Shown here: one piece after another, positions 46,439 through 57,565 of the stretch
Layout: every line of letters starts with the position of its first letter
Position numbering within the stretch: position 1 is the stretch's first letter
Assembly: GCA_963580455.1 (NCBI GenBank)
Contig: OY756970.1
Span: forward strand, 15,252,001 to 15,316,000
Direction of reading: 5' to 3'
DNA from: Euonymus europaeus
Lineage: Eukaryota > Streptophyta > Magnoliopsida > Celastrales > Celastraceae
DNA length: 64,000 bases
The notes under the pieces: model-generated
Told to the model about the DNA's origin: nothing
What the model saw: the letters and a program-made list of their open reading frames with translations, nothing else
The model's database searches: none
Made by a program: the position numbers and the translations under genes

Positions 46439-48480
46439 TTAAACGGTGACGCAGGTTGAGTCACACGTAGTGCAAATAATGTGAATCAGGTGGTCCCTAC
46501 AGCAAACTAAAATAGCGGAGGGCAGGGCACCATTAACTTTGAATCGCGGCCTTTGAACGGACGGTGATGACTGTGATGCAATAACATGTTGGGTCACTGT
46601 CCAATGATTTTAACTTTCATCGCGTGCATGTGAACGTGGCTTTATATACACTCCTTTAAATGGTTTGGAGATCCTGTTTCATCTCTATCCAAGTGATGCA
46701 TAGAAAATCAAATTGTACCATATGATTGATTTGGTGACAAAGAAAAGGAGGACCCTGTCTTACGTATTTGTAAAAGTTAAATGTGCAATAGGGTAAAAGT
46801 TTGTGAGATATGATAAATTACGACTGTATCAGAACTTCTTCTAACTTCAAAAAATGATAAAAGAGATTATGATCGAAAAACCTAGCTAGCAGGCTGAAAG
46901 TTGAAAACCTAATAAGGTAAAATTGTAGGTAGATCTACTTTATTAATTAAATTATATAAGTGTCTTTTAAAATATAAAAAATCATTTCATTATCGTATAT
47001 GAAAACCGAGTATGTTGAGCATATACGAGTCTGTTAGGATTTAGCGAATTTATTCCGCTTAGGGTTTGCATTTATTTTTTAGGTTACAACATAAAAATAC
47101 AATACACGAGTCTGTTAGGGTTTAACGAATGCGTTCTCCTTAGGGTTTAACATTTATTGTTTAGGTTTTGGTAGTTAGGAAAAAAAAACATAATTACATA
47201 GCATATATACTAATTACATTGCTTTTGAAAAATAATGTAATTAAAAAAGTATATTAAAAACTATGGATGATGGGTTTGTTAGAAAGAGTTTTATGTACTG
47301 TGTTCGAATAAGCAATTTGTTTTGTTGAAATCTATCATTTATTTTATGAGATAAAACATTTTTTTTTTGCAGTGGATTGCACTGTAATACAAATAAGATT
47401 TTTCAGTGGACTTTAAAGCGCATAAGTCTCATTTTATAAAACGGACTCCAAATCTCCCAATAAATAATGAAGATTTGGAAATCGCCGAAGGTTTTAGCAA
47501 AACCAGGAATGAAATAAACACCCGACGCTGCAAGGAACACATGCATGCGTAAACTATATGTGGACAATCATGGGACCATATTTGTTAATAAGACATGCAA
47601 AACCTTTGGCATGGAGTGACATGCTTTTCTTTCTACGTATATGTCGAATGGGATGAACAGTTATGGTGTTTGGCAAAGGATTGCTTAATAATATCAATGA
47701 CTAGTCGACGAAGATAATATGTTGCTAGCAGTAGAAACAACATGTATTGTGTGTGGGTTATATATAATTGGAAGTTGAATTTATATATATTAATTACGGT
47801 GTTTATAAGCTGCCTAGGAGTCAAGCAAATTGGAGACTGACATTTGATAGAGCAAAGACGAGGATCCAATCCATGTATTCTTCAGACAAAAACATAGGAG
47901 CCGACCATGACTCATCTGAGAAGGATAGCTCGAAATCTATACATAAACTCTCTTTTTTTCCAAGAAAAGTACTCATTAATGTAAGAAGCTGGTATGTCAT
48001 GCAAATTAGGCAAGTGATTTTGATGGATCATGTGGACTGGACCTTAATAAAATTAAAGGCATATTGATATTTGTAGGCAGGCCCAAATTAAGTTCAAATT
48101 TTTAGCTTTTGCTTTTGAAATTTTTAACCGACAATATTATTGGGCATAATTGTCATAATTTTGGGTTAAATAAACCAACCGTCCACCCAAGTTGTGGGTC
48201 AACTGCAATCAAGCCTAGGGTTATGCCCCAAAACTTGATTATATGGTTAAGAAGGGCTTGCTCTTATTAATGGGTTGAGGGACTCAGAAGTTCCTGATGT
48301 GGGATAACGGAAAAAACCTAACAATAATAATAATAGAATGAAAGAGAATGTCTACTAGTAACTGAAAAAGATAAATCTTAAAAGAAATTACTTGTGATTT
48401 AGTTCACTTATTCATGCACCTCATGTAATTTTAGGAGTTTGAAAAACATCCATTGGGTTTAGGTTTATCTGGTACGAGGT
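46439..48480. other. Gene-free intergenic 3' of the WD40 gene
   Basis: No gene. A near-tandem duplication of about 80 bp lies at 47025-47100 and 47105-47185 (ACGAGTCTGTTAGG(A/G)TTTA and CTTAGGGTTT). The 99-residue frame at 47768-48067 has no domain. A GATGTGGGATAAC phrase near 48298 resembles LTR sequence but no element is bounded. Confidence 0.4.
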
Positions 48481-48539
48481 CTCTTTATTCATTTATTGTT
48501 TGAGAACAGTATTATTTTTATATTGTTAAAAAAAAAAGC

Positions 48540-48800
48540 TGGTCGGAGAAGAAAGTAATATCCGTCGGTAATATTGTTTACCGACAAAAAGAAATTATTG
48601 TTAAAACGTCGTAGATAATCTAAATATCGATGGAAAAAATTTTGTTGATAATTACCGATGGATTTTTTTGTCAGTAATCCGTTGATCAAAAATTAAAAAA
48701 TTAATTTTTGTTGATAATTCGTCGAATAAAAAATTTAAAAAATAAATTATGTCTGTAATTCGTCGGCCAAAAAAAAATCGTTAGTAATCCGTCGATGAAA
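48540..48800. repeat. CACTA-like subterminal repeats
   Basis: A dense series of degenerate TAATCCGTCG / TAATTCGTCGG / TTACCGATGG / TTACCGACA words in both orientations over 260 bp. Such arrays are typical of subterminal regions of CACTA (En/Spm) elements. No CACTA terminus or transposase was found, so it is a fragment. Confidence 0.45.
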
Positions 48801-49557
48801 GAATGCAAAGAATAAAAAATTTATTGTTATTGCTCTGTTAAGTTTTCTATGAATAATAAATTAAATCCTCATACCCATTTTTGTCATATTTTTTTCATAA
48901 CAAAATTTGAAATATTTTTTGAAAATCATTTATGAATGTTGACCAAGTCAATGTCCACGTGTCCTCTATTGGAATGGACTGTACGGCGTCCAGTCCTTTG
49001 GTCGGATTGGATGCTAGTAAAACCCAGGAGAGAATACCCAAAATAAAAACTACTATATATAATATAAATAAGAAGAATATGAAATTATTACCAATCTTTG
49101 TGTACAAGAGAATGAAATATGTAGTAATGTAACAAATAAACCAAAATTTGTTTCTCATTAGGGCAAGTCTCGTTGAGGTTAACTTGGATTGATCCTATTA
49201 ATTATCACATTTTTCAAAAAATATTAATCAAATTTCTCATTGAGTGGCAATATCAATCTGGTAAGTCAACTCTTCACTTGTAAGAATGGTAATTAGTTAC
49301 AAAATTAGTTGACTTGTCTCTCGAAAATCAAAAACAGAAATTAAAAAAAGTAAAAAAATAATAATAAAAAAGACCAAGATTTTTTTTTTTTACGAGAGAT
49401 TCATATAAGACACGCCAGATTGAAGCTTGTCTAGTCGTCTTAGATGATAAACCTCGGGCACGTGAATATTGTCTATTTTTTTATTTAGCAAACTTTTGAT
49501 TAATTAACAGTGAATAAATCAAAATTTGTTAAAAAGCTCAATCTCTGGACACCCAAC
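48801..49557. other. Gene-free flank left of the copia LTR
   Basis: AT-rich. Small frames at 48895-49158 on both strands show no domain. No element recognised. Confidence 0.35.
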
Positions 49558-50029
49558 TGTTGCACCAAGAAGAAAATTATCATTTCAACATTCAATATTC
49601 AACATTCAACATTCAACATTTTTAACAATGGTAGGTTGCCTAATTCTTGTAAATTACAAGATTGACATCACTCTAAGCCTATATAAAGGCATGATCTCTC
49701 ATTTGTAAGACACACCAAAAAAACACAAACAAGTGTTTGAGAGAGAAAGAGAGAGGTGAGAGTGAGGGAGAAAAGAGAGGTTTTGTGTTGAGAGGGTTTT
49801 AGTTTTTTCTCCTAGTTTCAAGAGAGAGTGTCATTGTTCTCTCCTTGTTAAATTAGAGAGAAGGTTGTAATCATCTACTCCATAGTGAATTCTTCTATAC
49901 TGGTCCGTGATTTTTACCCTGTTCTTTAGGGGTTTTCCACGTAAAATCTGTGTGTCCAATTTCGCCTTTATTATTTCAAGTTCATTGGAAGCTGCAATCC
50001 TGCTCGATCCGGACCGTCAATTTACAACA
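49558..50029 (+). repeat. 5' LTR of the copia element
   Basis: 472 bp, TGTTGCACC… to …TTTACAACA (TG...CA with TGTTG/CAACA ends). Contains four ATTCAACATTC-like short repeats near 49590-49620, a TATA box, and a purine-rich GAGAGAGAGGTGAGAG stretch in the presumed R/U5. The right boundary is fixed by the PBS two bases later; the left is inferred from the terminal inverted pentamer. Confidence 0.75.
49680..49687 (+). promoter_or_regulatory. TATA box of the copia LTR
   Basis: TATATAAA followed by GGCATG, about 120 bp inside the LTR, the normal U3 position. It would start the genomic RNA near 49710. Confidence 0.6.
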
Positions 50030-50031
50030 AG

Positions 50032-50043
50032 TGGTATCGGAGC
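50032..50043 (+). promoter_or_regulatory. Primer-binding site, initiator tRNA-Met
   Basis: TGGTATCGGAGC, one mismatch from the usual copia PBS TGGTATCAGAGC complementary to the 3' end of initiator tRNA-Met. It lies two bases after the LTR. Confidence 0.85.
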
Positions 50044-50147
50044 GATTGGTTGGTTCGGGAATTGCTTGTTCTCTTGAAAATCTGAGTATGCTCTGTGGTT
50101 GCAGCATTGTCTGACCTTCCACATCAGAAAATTTTTCTTGAGATTTT

Positions 50148-52766
50148 TGTAGTACCCCATTTTTGTCCGGACACTTGTTATTTTTAATAACATGATAATA
50201 AAAATTGAAAAAAAAGGAAAAAACAAATAAAAAAGAGCATCTCCAATCAATCCCAAATTAGCCCAATTAAGCCCAAATAACCAAATGCCCGTTGCTTAAC
50301 CCATTATCCAAAATGCACCAAAGCCCAACAATTTCGGCCCAAACCCTACATCAAAACTATCCACCTAAGCCCTAGCCCTAGCCCTAAAAAGACTTGATGA
50401 AAGAAAAAAGAAAAGCTTTTGGTGAATGGGAGGCGCTGGCACAAGAGGTCAAAGGTGGGGGACTAGACGGGAGAAAGTAAGAGGGAAGGTGGGAGACAGC
50501 AGGTAATGGAGAAGGTAGCGGAAAGGGAAAGGTAGTGGAAAACAGAGAGGAGAGATGAGTTTTAAAAGGGGAGAAAAGAAAGAGGAAAAGAAAAAAGAAG
50601 AGGAAGGAGAGTGGATTTGGAGGTGCTGCGCCAGTTTTCTGGACGGAACGATCGGAGAATGATCCGTGGTCCGATCGGAGTGAAATTCGGATAGTAACTT
50701 CAGAACACTTAGAGCTTTATTCTGATCGGTGCGATTGCCATTTGAAGGTGTCTATCTACCCCGGTTTCCGATAGAAAGTGACTGCAATTTTGGGGAGGAG
50801 ACACTGCACACAGGTTTTTCAATCAACGATCGGGGAACTATCCGTGGTTCGATCGGAGTGAAATTTGGACAGTAACTTCACAGCACGTGGAGCTTTATTC
50901 TGATCGGTGCGATTGCCATTTGAAGGTTTTTCAATCAACGATCGGGGAAAGATCCGTGGTCCGATCGAAGTGAAATTTGGACAGTAACTTCACAACACTT
51001 GGAGCTTTATTCTGGTCGGTGCGATTTCCATTTGGAGGTGTCTATTTACCCCGGTTTCCGATAGAAGGTGACTGTAATAATAGGTTATTGTGGATTTTTG
51101 GATCTGGTTTTGCTGGTTTGCTGCTCTGTTTCTTTGTTTGCAGGCTGGACGGGAAGAGGCGGCAGGGAAGGAGCTTCTGGACGTGTGCTGGAGGAGACGA
51201 TGAACAGTAGTGGGATGTTGGGCCAGGGATGGTTGTTGGGCCGGGTTTCTGTTTGTATCATTGTGGGCCGATTTTGTTGTGTTTTTGATGGGTTCTGTTT
51301 ATATATAATGGGCTGGGTTTGTGTGTTTTGGTTTGTATTCATAATTTTAAAGGTGTGTTGGGTTCTGAATTTATTGGGCCTGCTGGATTTGTTTTGGGTT
51401 TTTTTAGTAATAGGTTGGGTTGAGTTGTTATTTTCATGATATTTAAGTTCAAACAAATGTAATAATATAATAAAAATAGTAAAAGTAGTGTAGATATAGG
51501 TTATATTAATATTCATGTGTTGGATTTAATCCTCAAATTATTTTAGTCTGTACGCCAAAGAATACCCAAAAGCAGAATCAAAATCATACGGTTGATAAGG
51601 TTTGTATACCCAATCCGCCAAATTTCAAATCCGAGAATATCAAAGTATTGGTTTCTCATCCATCATTTTTCAAGCAACCGAGAATATCAAAGTATTGGTT
51701 TCTCGACGCCTTTTATTCAAATCTGAGAATATCAAAGTATTGGTTTCTCATCCATCATTTTTCGAACAAACGAGAATATCAAAGTATTGGTTTCTCAACA
51801 CTTTTCTTTCGAACATCTGAGAATATCAAAGTATTGGTTTCTCAAGACATTTTTTTCAAACATTTGATTTATTTTACCAGGTTGATAAGGTTTGTATACC
51901 CAACCTGCCAAATTTCGAACATCCGAGAATATCAAAGTATTGGTTTCTCGAGACATTTCCTTCAACCATCCAGCCTTGTTTAGAGAATATCAAAGTATTG
52001 GTTTCTCGAGACATTTCCTTCAAAATCATCCAACCTTGTTTAGAGAATATCAAAGTATTGGTTTCTCGAGACATTTCCTTCAAAATCATCCAACCTTGTT
52101 TAGAGAATATCAAAGTATTGGTTTCTCGAGACATTTCTTTCAAATACTCGATTATCTTAAGAGAATATCAAAGTATTGGTTTCTCGAGAGATTTCTTTCA
52201 AACATCCAATAATGTTAGAGAATTTCAAAGTATTGATTTCTCGAAACATTTCTTTTAAAAAAACAAAGTTTAAATTCCTTGAATAGATGTTTGGGAATAT
52301 CAAAGTATTGGTTTCTTTAAATATTCTATTTTTGAGAAATATAATTCATAAATAATAATAACGCAAACTTTTCAATCTTTCTCCTATTGACCCAAAATTT
52401 TAATTACATTATCACTTATAAATTATTTTAACATTTATTCAAAATTAATGGAGTTTTCTTCCACACATTTGACAATAAATTACTTTTCGGACACATGAAA
52501 TTTATTAAAACAATTTGAAATATTTATGAAACATTTTTAAGAAAAGACATAAACAATTTAAAAGGCAACCGACTAGGGAGTTGTGGGGTGCCTAACACCT
52601 TCCCCACACTCAATAGACCCCCTTACCCATTTTTTCTGGTTCGCAGGCCTAACATTTAGTGTCCAATTGCACTATAATCAATTGGTGGCGACTCTTACAT
52701 TTTCTTACATTTTTACAGACATTTTCTCAAATAGCGCCGGTACGCGTCGTGATTTCGGTTGCGACA
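50148..52766 (+). repeat. Left LTR of the 12.1-kb element (2,619 bp)
   Basis: TGTAGTACCCC… to …GGTTGCGACA. In order: an AGCCCTAGCCCTAGCCC run near 50370; about three direct copies of a roughly 150-bp unit at 50640-51070 (GATCCGTGGTCCGATCG, then GAGCTTTATTCTG(A/G)TCGG); a G/T-rich segment at 51110-51430 whose two open frames (77 and 123 residues) match nothing; and the 25-bp repeat array at 51630-52317. The frames are identical in the right LTR. Confidence 0.93.
51630..52317. repeat. Twelve-copy array of a 25-bp dyad-ended motif in the left LTR
   Basis: Motif GAGAATATCAAAG followed by TATTGGTTTCTC, present 12 times; copies 11 and 12 are diverged. Ends GAGAA/TTCTC are inverted, as are the inner AATA/TATT. 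Copies are 40-60 bp apart; copies 7-9 are in nearly perfect 60-bp higher-order units (with CGAGACATTTCCTTCAAAATC). All are intact at the same place in the right LTR (61150-61837). Both strands stay open through the repeats, but the peptides are simple repeats. Confidence 0.9.
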
Positions 52767-52768
52767 AC

Positions 52769-52786
52769 TGGCGACTCTGCTGGGGA
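52769..52786 (+). promoter_or_regulatory. Primer-binding site, tRNA-Arg
   Basis: TGGCGACTCTGCTGGGGA begins two bases after the left LTR. It is complementary, with one mismatch, to the 3' end of plant tRNA-Arg(ACG) (…CCCCAGCGGAGTCGCCA). tRNA-Arg priming is characteristic of Tat/Ogre gypsy elements. Confidence 0.8.
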
Positions 52787-52929
52787 TACCAGGTTTTTAC
52801 TGAAGGGGTCGAGCCTTTGTATGGATGTTTATGCTTTTTTCTTAAATTTGAATTTTTGTTTACTATGAAGTTTAACACCATAGTTTATTGATTTATACGT
52901 CATTGAGGACACAATACATTACACACACA

Positions 52930-53835
52930 TAACCCTATACCCGGGTTTTCCTTGTGATTAGTGAGGGTTGACCTACCACCTTTTTGGGATTTACTTCCCT
53001 GTGTAGGTGGGGGAAGACACTCTCCTGGATTGACGTCCTCTTAAAGTATTAAGGGATGGACTTTTGTTATCCAAGTATGGATCAAAAGTCACATAATCCA
53101 GTAAACCTCTCGCGTAGTCGCGTTGTAGTTTAGATACACAACCCAAATGCACATTAGATCTCCAGACATGTTAGGATTATCTATCAAACTAGGAACAACA
53201 ACGGCATCCTTATTTCTAACAGTTTATTGTTATCTTATGATTGTACATCGTTGCACATATCCAAGTTGTGTTTGTTTTACATGTCCTAAATTGCAAATAC
53301 CCTTCTTACTTTTTGTTCATACATACACTAGAGCACAAATCTTTGTAATCTAATTAGATAGTACTTGCAGAATGATCATATCGATAGGGACCAATGCACT
53401 AACATTAGAAGATTCCCAAGGGGTCAGGGAGAAGTTAGAAGCATTGCAAGAAAGATGGGGAGACAGTTTGAAGGAAGAACAATTTTTGGGACTACTGAAG
53501 AAAGTTACATTTCTAACTCAGGCACCAGCAGCCCTAGTTGAGTTATGGGAAGAACAAGATTTGCATACAATGCAAGCTTTCAGAAGTGCCTATGGACGAA
53601 TCGACTATCTGTTGACCATATAAAAATATAACTCTGTGCCCGAGTTTTTCCTGGAACTAGTGAGGGTTGACCTACCACCTTTTTGGGATTTACTTCCCTG
53701 TGTAGTTGGAGGAAGACACTCTCCTGGATTGACGTCCTCTTAAAGTATTAAGGGATGGACTTTTGTTATCCAAGTATGGATCAAAAGTCACATGATCCAG
53801 TGGCCTCTCGTGCAATTGCGTTACAGTTAGATATG
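52930..53835 (+). repeat. Direct duplication of about 190 bp flanking the gag-like ORF
   Basis: Copy 1 at about 52940-53130 and copy 2 at about 53638-53828 share long exact runs such as GTGAGGGTTGACCTACCACC and TTAAGTATTAAGGGATGG-type text, differing by scattered bases. They enclose the 83-residue ORF at 53372. The next 55-65 bp also align loosely (ATGCACAT(T/G)AGAT). Confidence 0.85.
53372..53623 (+). CDS. Short gag-like ORF of the 12.1-kb element
   Basis: 83 residues: a Leu/Glu-rich segment then ALVELWEEQDLHTMQAFRS and AYGRIDYLLTI. The last block resembles the short motif near the N terminus of Tat/Ogre-type gag proteins (…LW…L…F…YG.I..LL). The rest of gag, including a CCHC knuckle, is absent. 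Likely a gag remnant; a role as a functional small protein is unproven. Confidence 0.4.
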   Translation: MIISIGTNALTLEDSQGVREKLEALQERWGDSLKEEQFLGLLKKVTFLTQAPAALVELWEEQDLHTMQAFRSAYGRIDYLLTI

Positions 53836-55157
53836 CCACCTATATGCACATGAGATAACCTTAGATCCGGTTTGAGACTTTCAGAAGTTTGTAGGAACTT
53901 GACCCTGATTAAGAATCACAAGAAATACTTTTATTCTTAACTTTACTTACACTTTGTATATATACATTTGTCTATCATTTGCATGTTCATTAACCACTCA
54001 TACATGCCCATATGTACCTTTCATACACATTATTCATGACATTTGCATCCACAATAATTTAGAGAAAATCCATCAATTGGTTTTACGATAACTTTATGTT
54101 TAGATTTTTTCTAAGAATTGTCAATCTGTCCAATATTATGGCAATTTCGAGGAAATTAATTCTTAACCTTAGTGTTGGACAAATGTGAATGCATCATGCT
54201 AGAGGAATATTTGGGAACCTATGTGAGCAATTTAAAGAATTTCATGGGAAAGGATCCGAACTCTGCTGATAATCCTTGTTATGTCATTTCTCGACCATCG
54301 TGTATTGATCATTAACTGGAGCAGTTTGGGGATTTCCAATCTCATATCAATTGTCTCCAAGAGTAATCTCCAAGGTGCACCACCATTCATGTTCTATCAT
54401 GACTTCGATTTGATGAAGTTTTATAGTACGAAATTTGCATATTTCCATTATGTCCCTTGTGAAGTAAAGTCCATATTCCAAATTTCTGCATGAATTCGTC
54501 CTCATTCTTCATCATTTCCAAATGTTAAATCTTAATCATTCCATCCAACAAGATTGAAATTGATGATAATGAAGAGGATGAGCTTAATAAAACCTTTTTG
54601 GATGTCCTCACCAATGACAATGTTGAATCTTCCTCTGGCACTAAGACTGAATTGGAGATATCGTTAGATTGGCTTGGATATTTTATTCGAGAATGGAGTC
54701 ACTCAAGTACACTTTTTGAGAAAGCCATCTGTTGTGGGGATGATTGAAAAAGACAAATGTTGTGCTGTACAATAGTATTAGTTTGTTTGGCAGAATGAGC
54801 GGTTGATAACTTGTCACCGATTATAGTGGTCAACGTTCACTTTCACTGGTCACCAACTGCAATCAAGTTCATGCCCATATTGTCAAAAGCAGTGTCATAT
54901 CACCATTATGTGATTCGGGCTTATTTTTAAAATTTCTACAGCCTACTATCAATTATTTCCCGACAGGAGGCTCATGATGTAATTGACATCACGAGATTTT
55001 ATGCTGTTGTCCACCCAAATTATTCAAAAGGCTAATTGCCAAGATCTTCTCCGTTATATTACCCTGTCTGAAGTCCTTCACCAAGTGGCAACTCACTACC
55101 TTTCTCTCTTTGATAAGTCTTTCGCTCCTTTAGTTGAGTTTCTTTCTGATACACGTT
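53836..55157. other. Interior of the 12.1-kb element, no clear gene
   Basis: Frames are broken. An acidic string near 54550-54680 (IEIDDNEEDELNKTFLDVLT) suggests a decayed coding segment of the element. No polymerase or integrase motifs. Confidence 0.4.
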
Positions 55158-56267
55158 ATGGCTTCCAAAAGACAACGCACACAAGCCCTTCAGATATATG
55201 ATGAAAATCTCTTTGTGAGTCAGGAAGCATTTGAGAGATACCAACGGTCAGTTGGTGTGCGAAATATTATCCCAGAGAGAGGCATCCAGGTTGTTTATAC
55301 AACGGAGCCCACTATTGCTAGAATAATTGCTGAGCGAGGTTGGGAGAAGCTCGTTGCACAGCCAAAAGCTGCAGTTGTTCAGTTGGTAAGAGAATTTTAT
55401 GCCAATGCAATGGTAGGATATGAGCATATAAATGTTCGAGGTGCGAGAGTTTCATTTGATAGCCAAACCATTAATGACGTTTACAATCTTCCAAACTTTG
55501 TAGACGATGATTTTTCTAAGTTGTTAGAATCTGATGTTGATATGGATGCAGTAATTCGTACAGTATGTAAACCAGGCGCTGCCTGGAAGAAATTTAGAGG
55601 GGAGGGAGTCTCATTCCCCGCAGCAGCTATGACCAGGAACAGCAAGGCTTGGATGCGTTTTATTTGGGCGAAACTCATGCCTAGTACTCATTCAGTTGAC
55701 GTTTCCAAAGATAGAGCATTGTTGCTTTATTCTATTCTGTCTGGAAAATCGATTGATGTTGGGAAAGTTTTACACAAGTCTATTATCCACAGCCTTCGTG
55801 CTACAACAACTATAGGGCTTTGTCTCCCTTCTCTGGTTAGTACATTGTGTATGAGAGCTGGGGTTCATTGGGAATCACATGAAGAGGTGCAGAATCCCCG
55901 ACAAGTGATTGATCATAGGATAATCAATCGTTACAAAGATGATGAGATTGTTGACGCTCATCCAGAGATTGGATCTTCTACTGTTCATTATTCCAGTTCA
56001 TCAGGAACCATGGCTATAGCTGAAAGGATGATGCAGATTGAGGCACGTTTGGATTACCTGTCTGAAAGTATTGATCAGTTAATTGCACATATTATAGGCT
56101 CCAATGGGACCATGGATCAGATGCACAATCAGCTGGCCAGCAACTTTGGAGTGCATAACATGCAGTTTCCGACTTCACTAGCCCAACAACAGGATCTTTA
56201 TCCTCTGGAAAATTATGAAAACCCAGGATTCCAATCAGAAAATTTCTATTTTCCATCATTTCATTAA
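55158..56267 (+). CDS. PF20167-like 'putative plant transposon protein' ORF
   Basis: 369 residues from MASKRQRTQ (ATG 55158; an in-frame ATG at 55134 adds eight hydrophobic residues). Residues 40-240 match the pattern of the plant transposon protein domain often found in host-genome annotations: RIIAERGWEKLVAQPKAAVV, QLVREFYANA, VRGARVSFDSQTINDVYNLP, VIRTVCKPGAAWK, SFPAAAMTRNSKAWMRFIWA, KLMPSTHSVDVSKDRALLLY and SGKSIDVGKVLHKSI. The C-terminal part has a predicted coiled coil (MMQIEARLDYLSESIDQLIA) and a Gln/Asn/Phe-rich tail. Biochemical function unknown. The frame is intact over more than 1.1 kb in an element lacking all standard pol genes, suggesting recent insertion or selection. The nearest ORF, 58756, has a related domain. 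Confidence 0.75.
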   Translation: MASKRQRTQALQIYDENLFVSQEAFERYQRSVGVRNIIPERGIQVVYTTEPTIARIIAERGWEKLVAQPKAAVVQLVREFYANAMVGYEHINVRGARVSFDSQTINDVYNLPNFVDDDFSKLLESDVDMDAVIRTVCKPGAAWKKFRGEGVSFPAAAMTRNSKAWMRFIWAKLMPSTHSVDVSKDRALLLYSILSGKSIDVGKVLHKSIIHSLRATTTIGLCLPSLVSTLCMRAGVHWESHEEVQNPRQVIDHRIINRYKDDEIVDAHPEIGSSTVHYSSSSGTMAIAERMMQIEARLDYLSESIDQLIAHIIGSNGTMDQMHNQLASNFGVHNMQFPTSLAQQQDLYPLENYENPGFQSENFYFPSFH

Positions 56268-56454
56268 ATGTTGAACATTGTGAGCCTTGTACTGTTGTGG
56301 TTTATGGAGAGTTAGCTAATATGTTTTAATCTCCATGTCTGTCCCTTGTTGCTTGTTATCTTCAAAGAAAGTATTTGAACAATTATGATCGACTTGATCC
56401 TTGAGCAGTATAAAAAGTTACCATCATGATGGTACAGTTTTTCATTCGACAGAT

Positions 56455-56684
56455 AAAAAAAAACCCGCTTGAGTGAAAACCTGAAAAGGCATTCTTGGCA
56501 AAAATTAGGGTTTGTAAAAAAGAACAAAAAAAAAACAAAAAAACCCGCTTGAGTGAAAACCTGAAAAGGCATTCTTGGCAAAAATTAGGGTTTGTAAAAA
56601 AGAACAAAAAAAACAAAAAAACCCGCTTGAGTGAAAACCTGAAAAGGCATTCTTGGCAAAAATTAGGGTTTGTAAAAAAGCAAA
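56455..56684 (+). repeat. Three tandem copies of an 80-bp unit
   Basis: AACCCGCTTGAGTGAAAACC occurs at about 56462, 56541 and 56621, with GGCATTCTTGGC and AATTAGGGTTTG in each. Period 79-80 bp, nearly identical copies; A-rich linkers vary in length, pointing to replication slippage. It lies just 3' of the PF20167-like ORF. Confidence 0.9.
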
Positions 56685-56777
56685 ATGCTAGAGTAAAAGT
56701 CAGAAATGACGCTCTAATTGATATGGATGAATCAGATTCATGGTGTTTAGATTGAATGACAGTGAATGGATCACGCT

Positions 56778-57178
56778 CCAAAACTGGGGCAGTTTTGGGT
56801 GCAATGTTTCTGTTATCTGGACAAAGAAATTTTGGTTGGGAGACATGAAAAGTTCCGGCTTCATGACAGTTAATTGCTCACGCACCATGACAGTTAATTG
56901 CACGCTCCAAAACTGGGGCAGTTTTGGGTGCAATGTTTCTGTTATCTGGACAAAGAAATTTTGGTTGGGAGACATGGAAAGTTCAGGCTTCATGATTGCA
57001 CACGCACCAAAACTGGGGCAGTTTTGGGTGCGATGTTCCTGTTATTACAATTTCATCGGGGATAAATCATACAGAAGAAGGAGTTTGAAGACAAATATGT
57101 TTGGTTGAGCGACTACTTCATGAGTTCTGGATTTAACTGTTGTTAATTGGGTGCACACCAAAACTGGGGCAATTTTGG
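56778..57178 (+). repeat. Four spaced copies of a hairpin motif CCAAAACTG-GGG-CAGTTTTGG
   Basis: Perfect 9-bp dyads at 56778-56798, 56907-56927 and 57007-57027, and a one-mismatch copy at 57158-57178. They lie in a roughly 100-130 bp repeat also containing GTTATCTGGACAAAG and TTTTGGTTGGGAGACATG. The arms can pair in RNA or DNA. Confidence 0.85.
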
Positions 57179-57194
57179 GCACAATCTTTGACTT

Positions 57195-57565
57195 ATCACA
57201 TATTTTATCTTGGAGAATTTCGATTTATCTTTTCTTTCTTTTCCTTCTTTCTATTTCTGTATATATCTTACTCTAAAAAGAGTTCCTTGATTACCATTCA
57301 TTTTTTTATTTTATCATGATGTTATCCATTCTTCGGCTTTGTTACTCATTCCTTCCATTTTCATATTCTGATTCCATATCTCAAAATTTTCATCTTGGGG
57401 AATTTCGATTTATCTTTTCTTTCTTTTCCTTCTTTCTCTTTCTATATATATCTTACTCTAAAAAAAATTCCTTGATTACCATTCATTTTTTTAAATATCA
57501 TGAGGTTATCCATTCTTCGGCTTTGCTACTCATTCCTTCCATTGCCATATTCTGATTCCATATCC
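57195..57565 (+). repeat. Two copies of a roughly 190-bp T-rich unit
   Basis: GAATTTCGATTTATCTTTTC and CCATTCTTCGGCTTTG appear twice, about 185 bp apart, with TATATATCTTACTC between them. No coding potential. Confidence 0.8.

Noticed and set aside
51068..51516. 123- and 143-residue ORFs in the LTR (and at 60588-61036)
   Set aside because: They lie in opposite frames of a G/T-rich LTR segment with no known domain; openness follows from base composition and both LTRs being copies.
51602..52258. Repeat-containing ORFs (SENIKVLVS, EYQSIGFSR, KEMSRETNTLIF)
   Set aside because: Three frames on both strands are open across the 25-bp repeat array; peptide repeats only mirror the DNA repeat.
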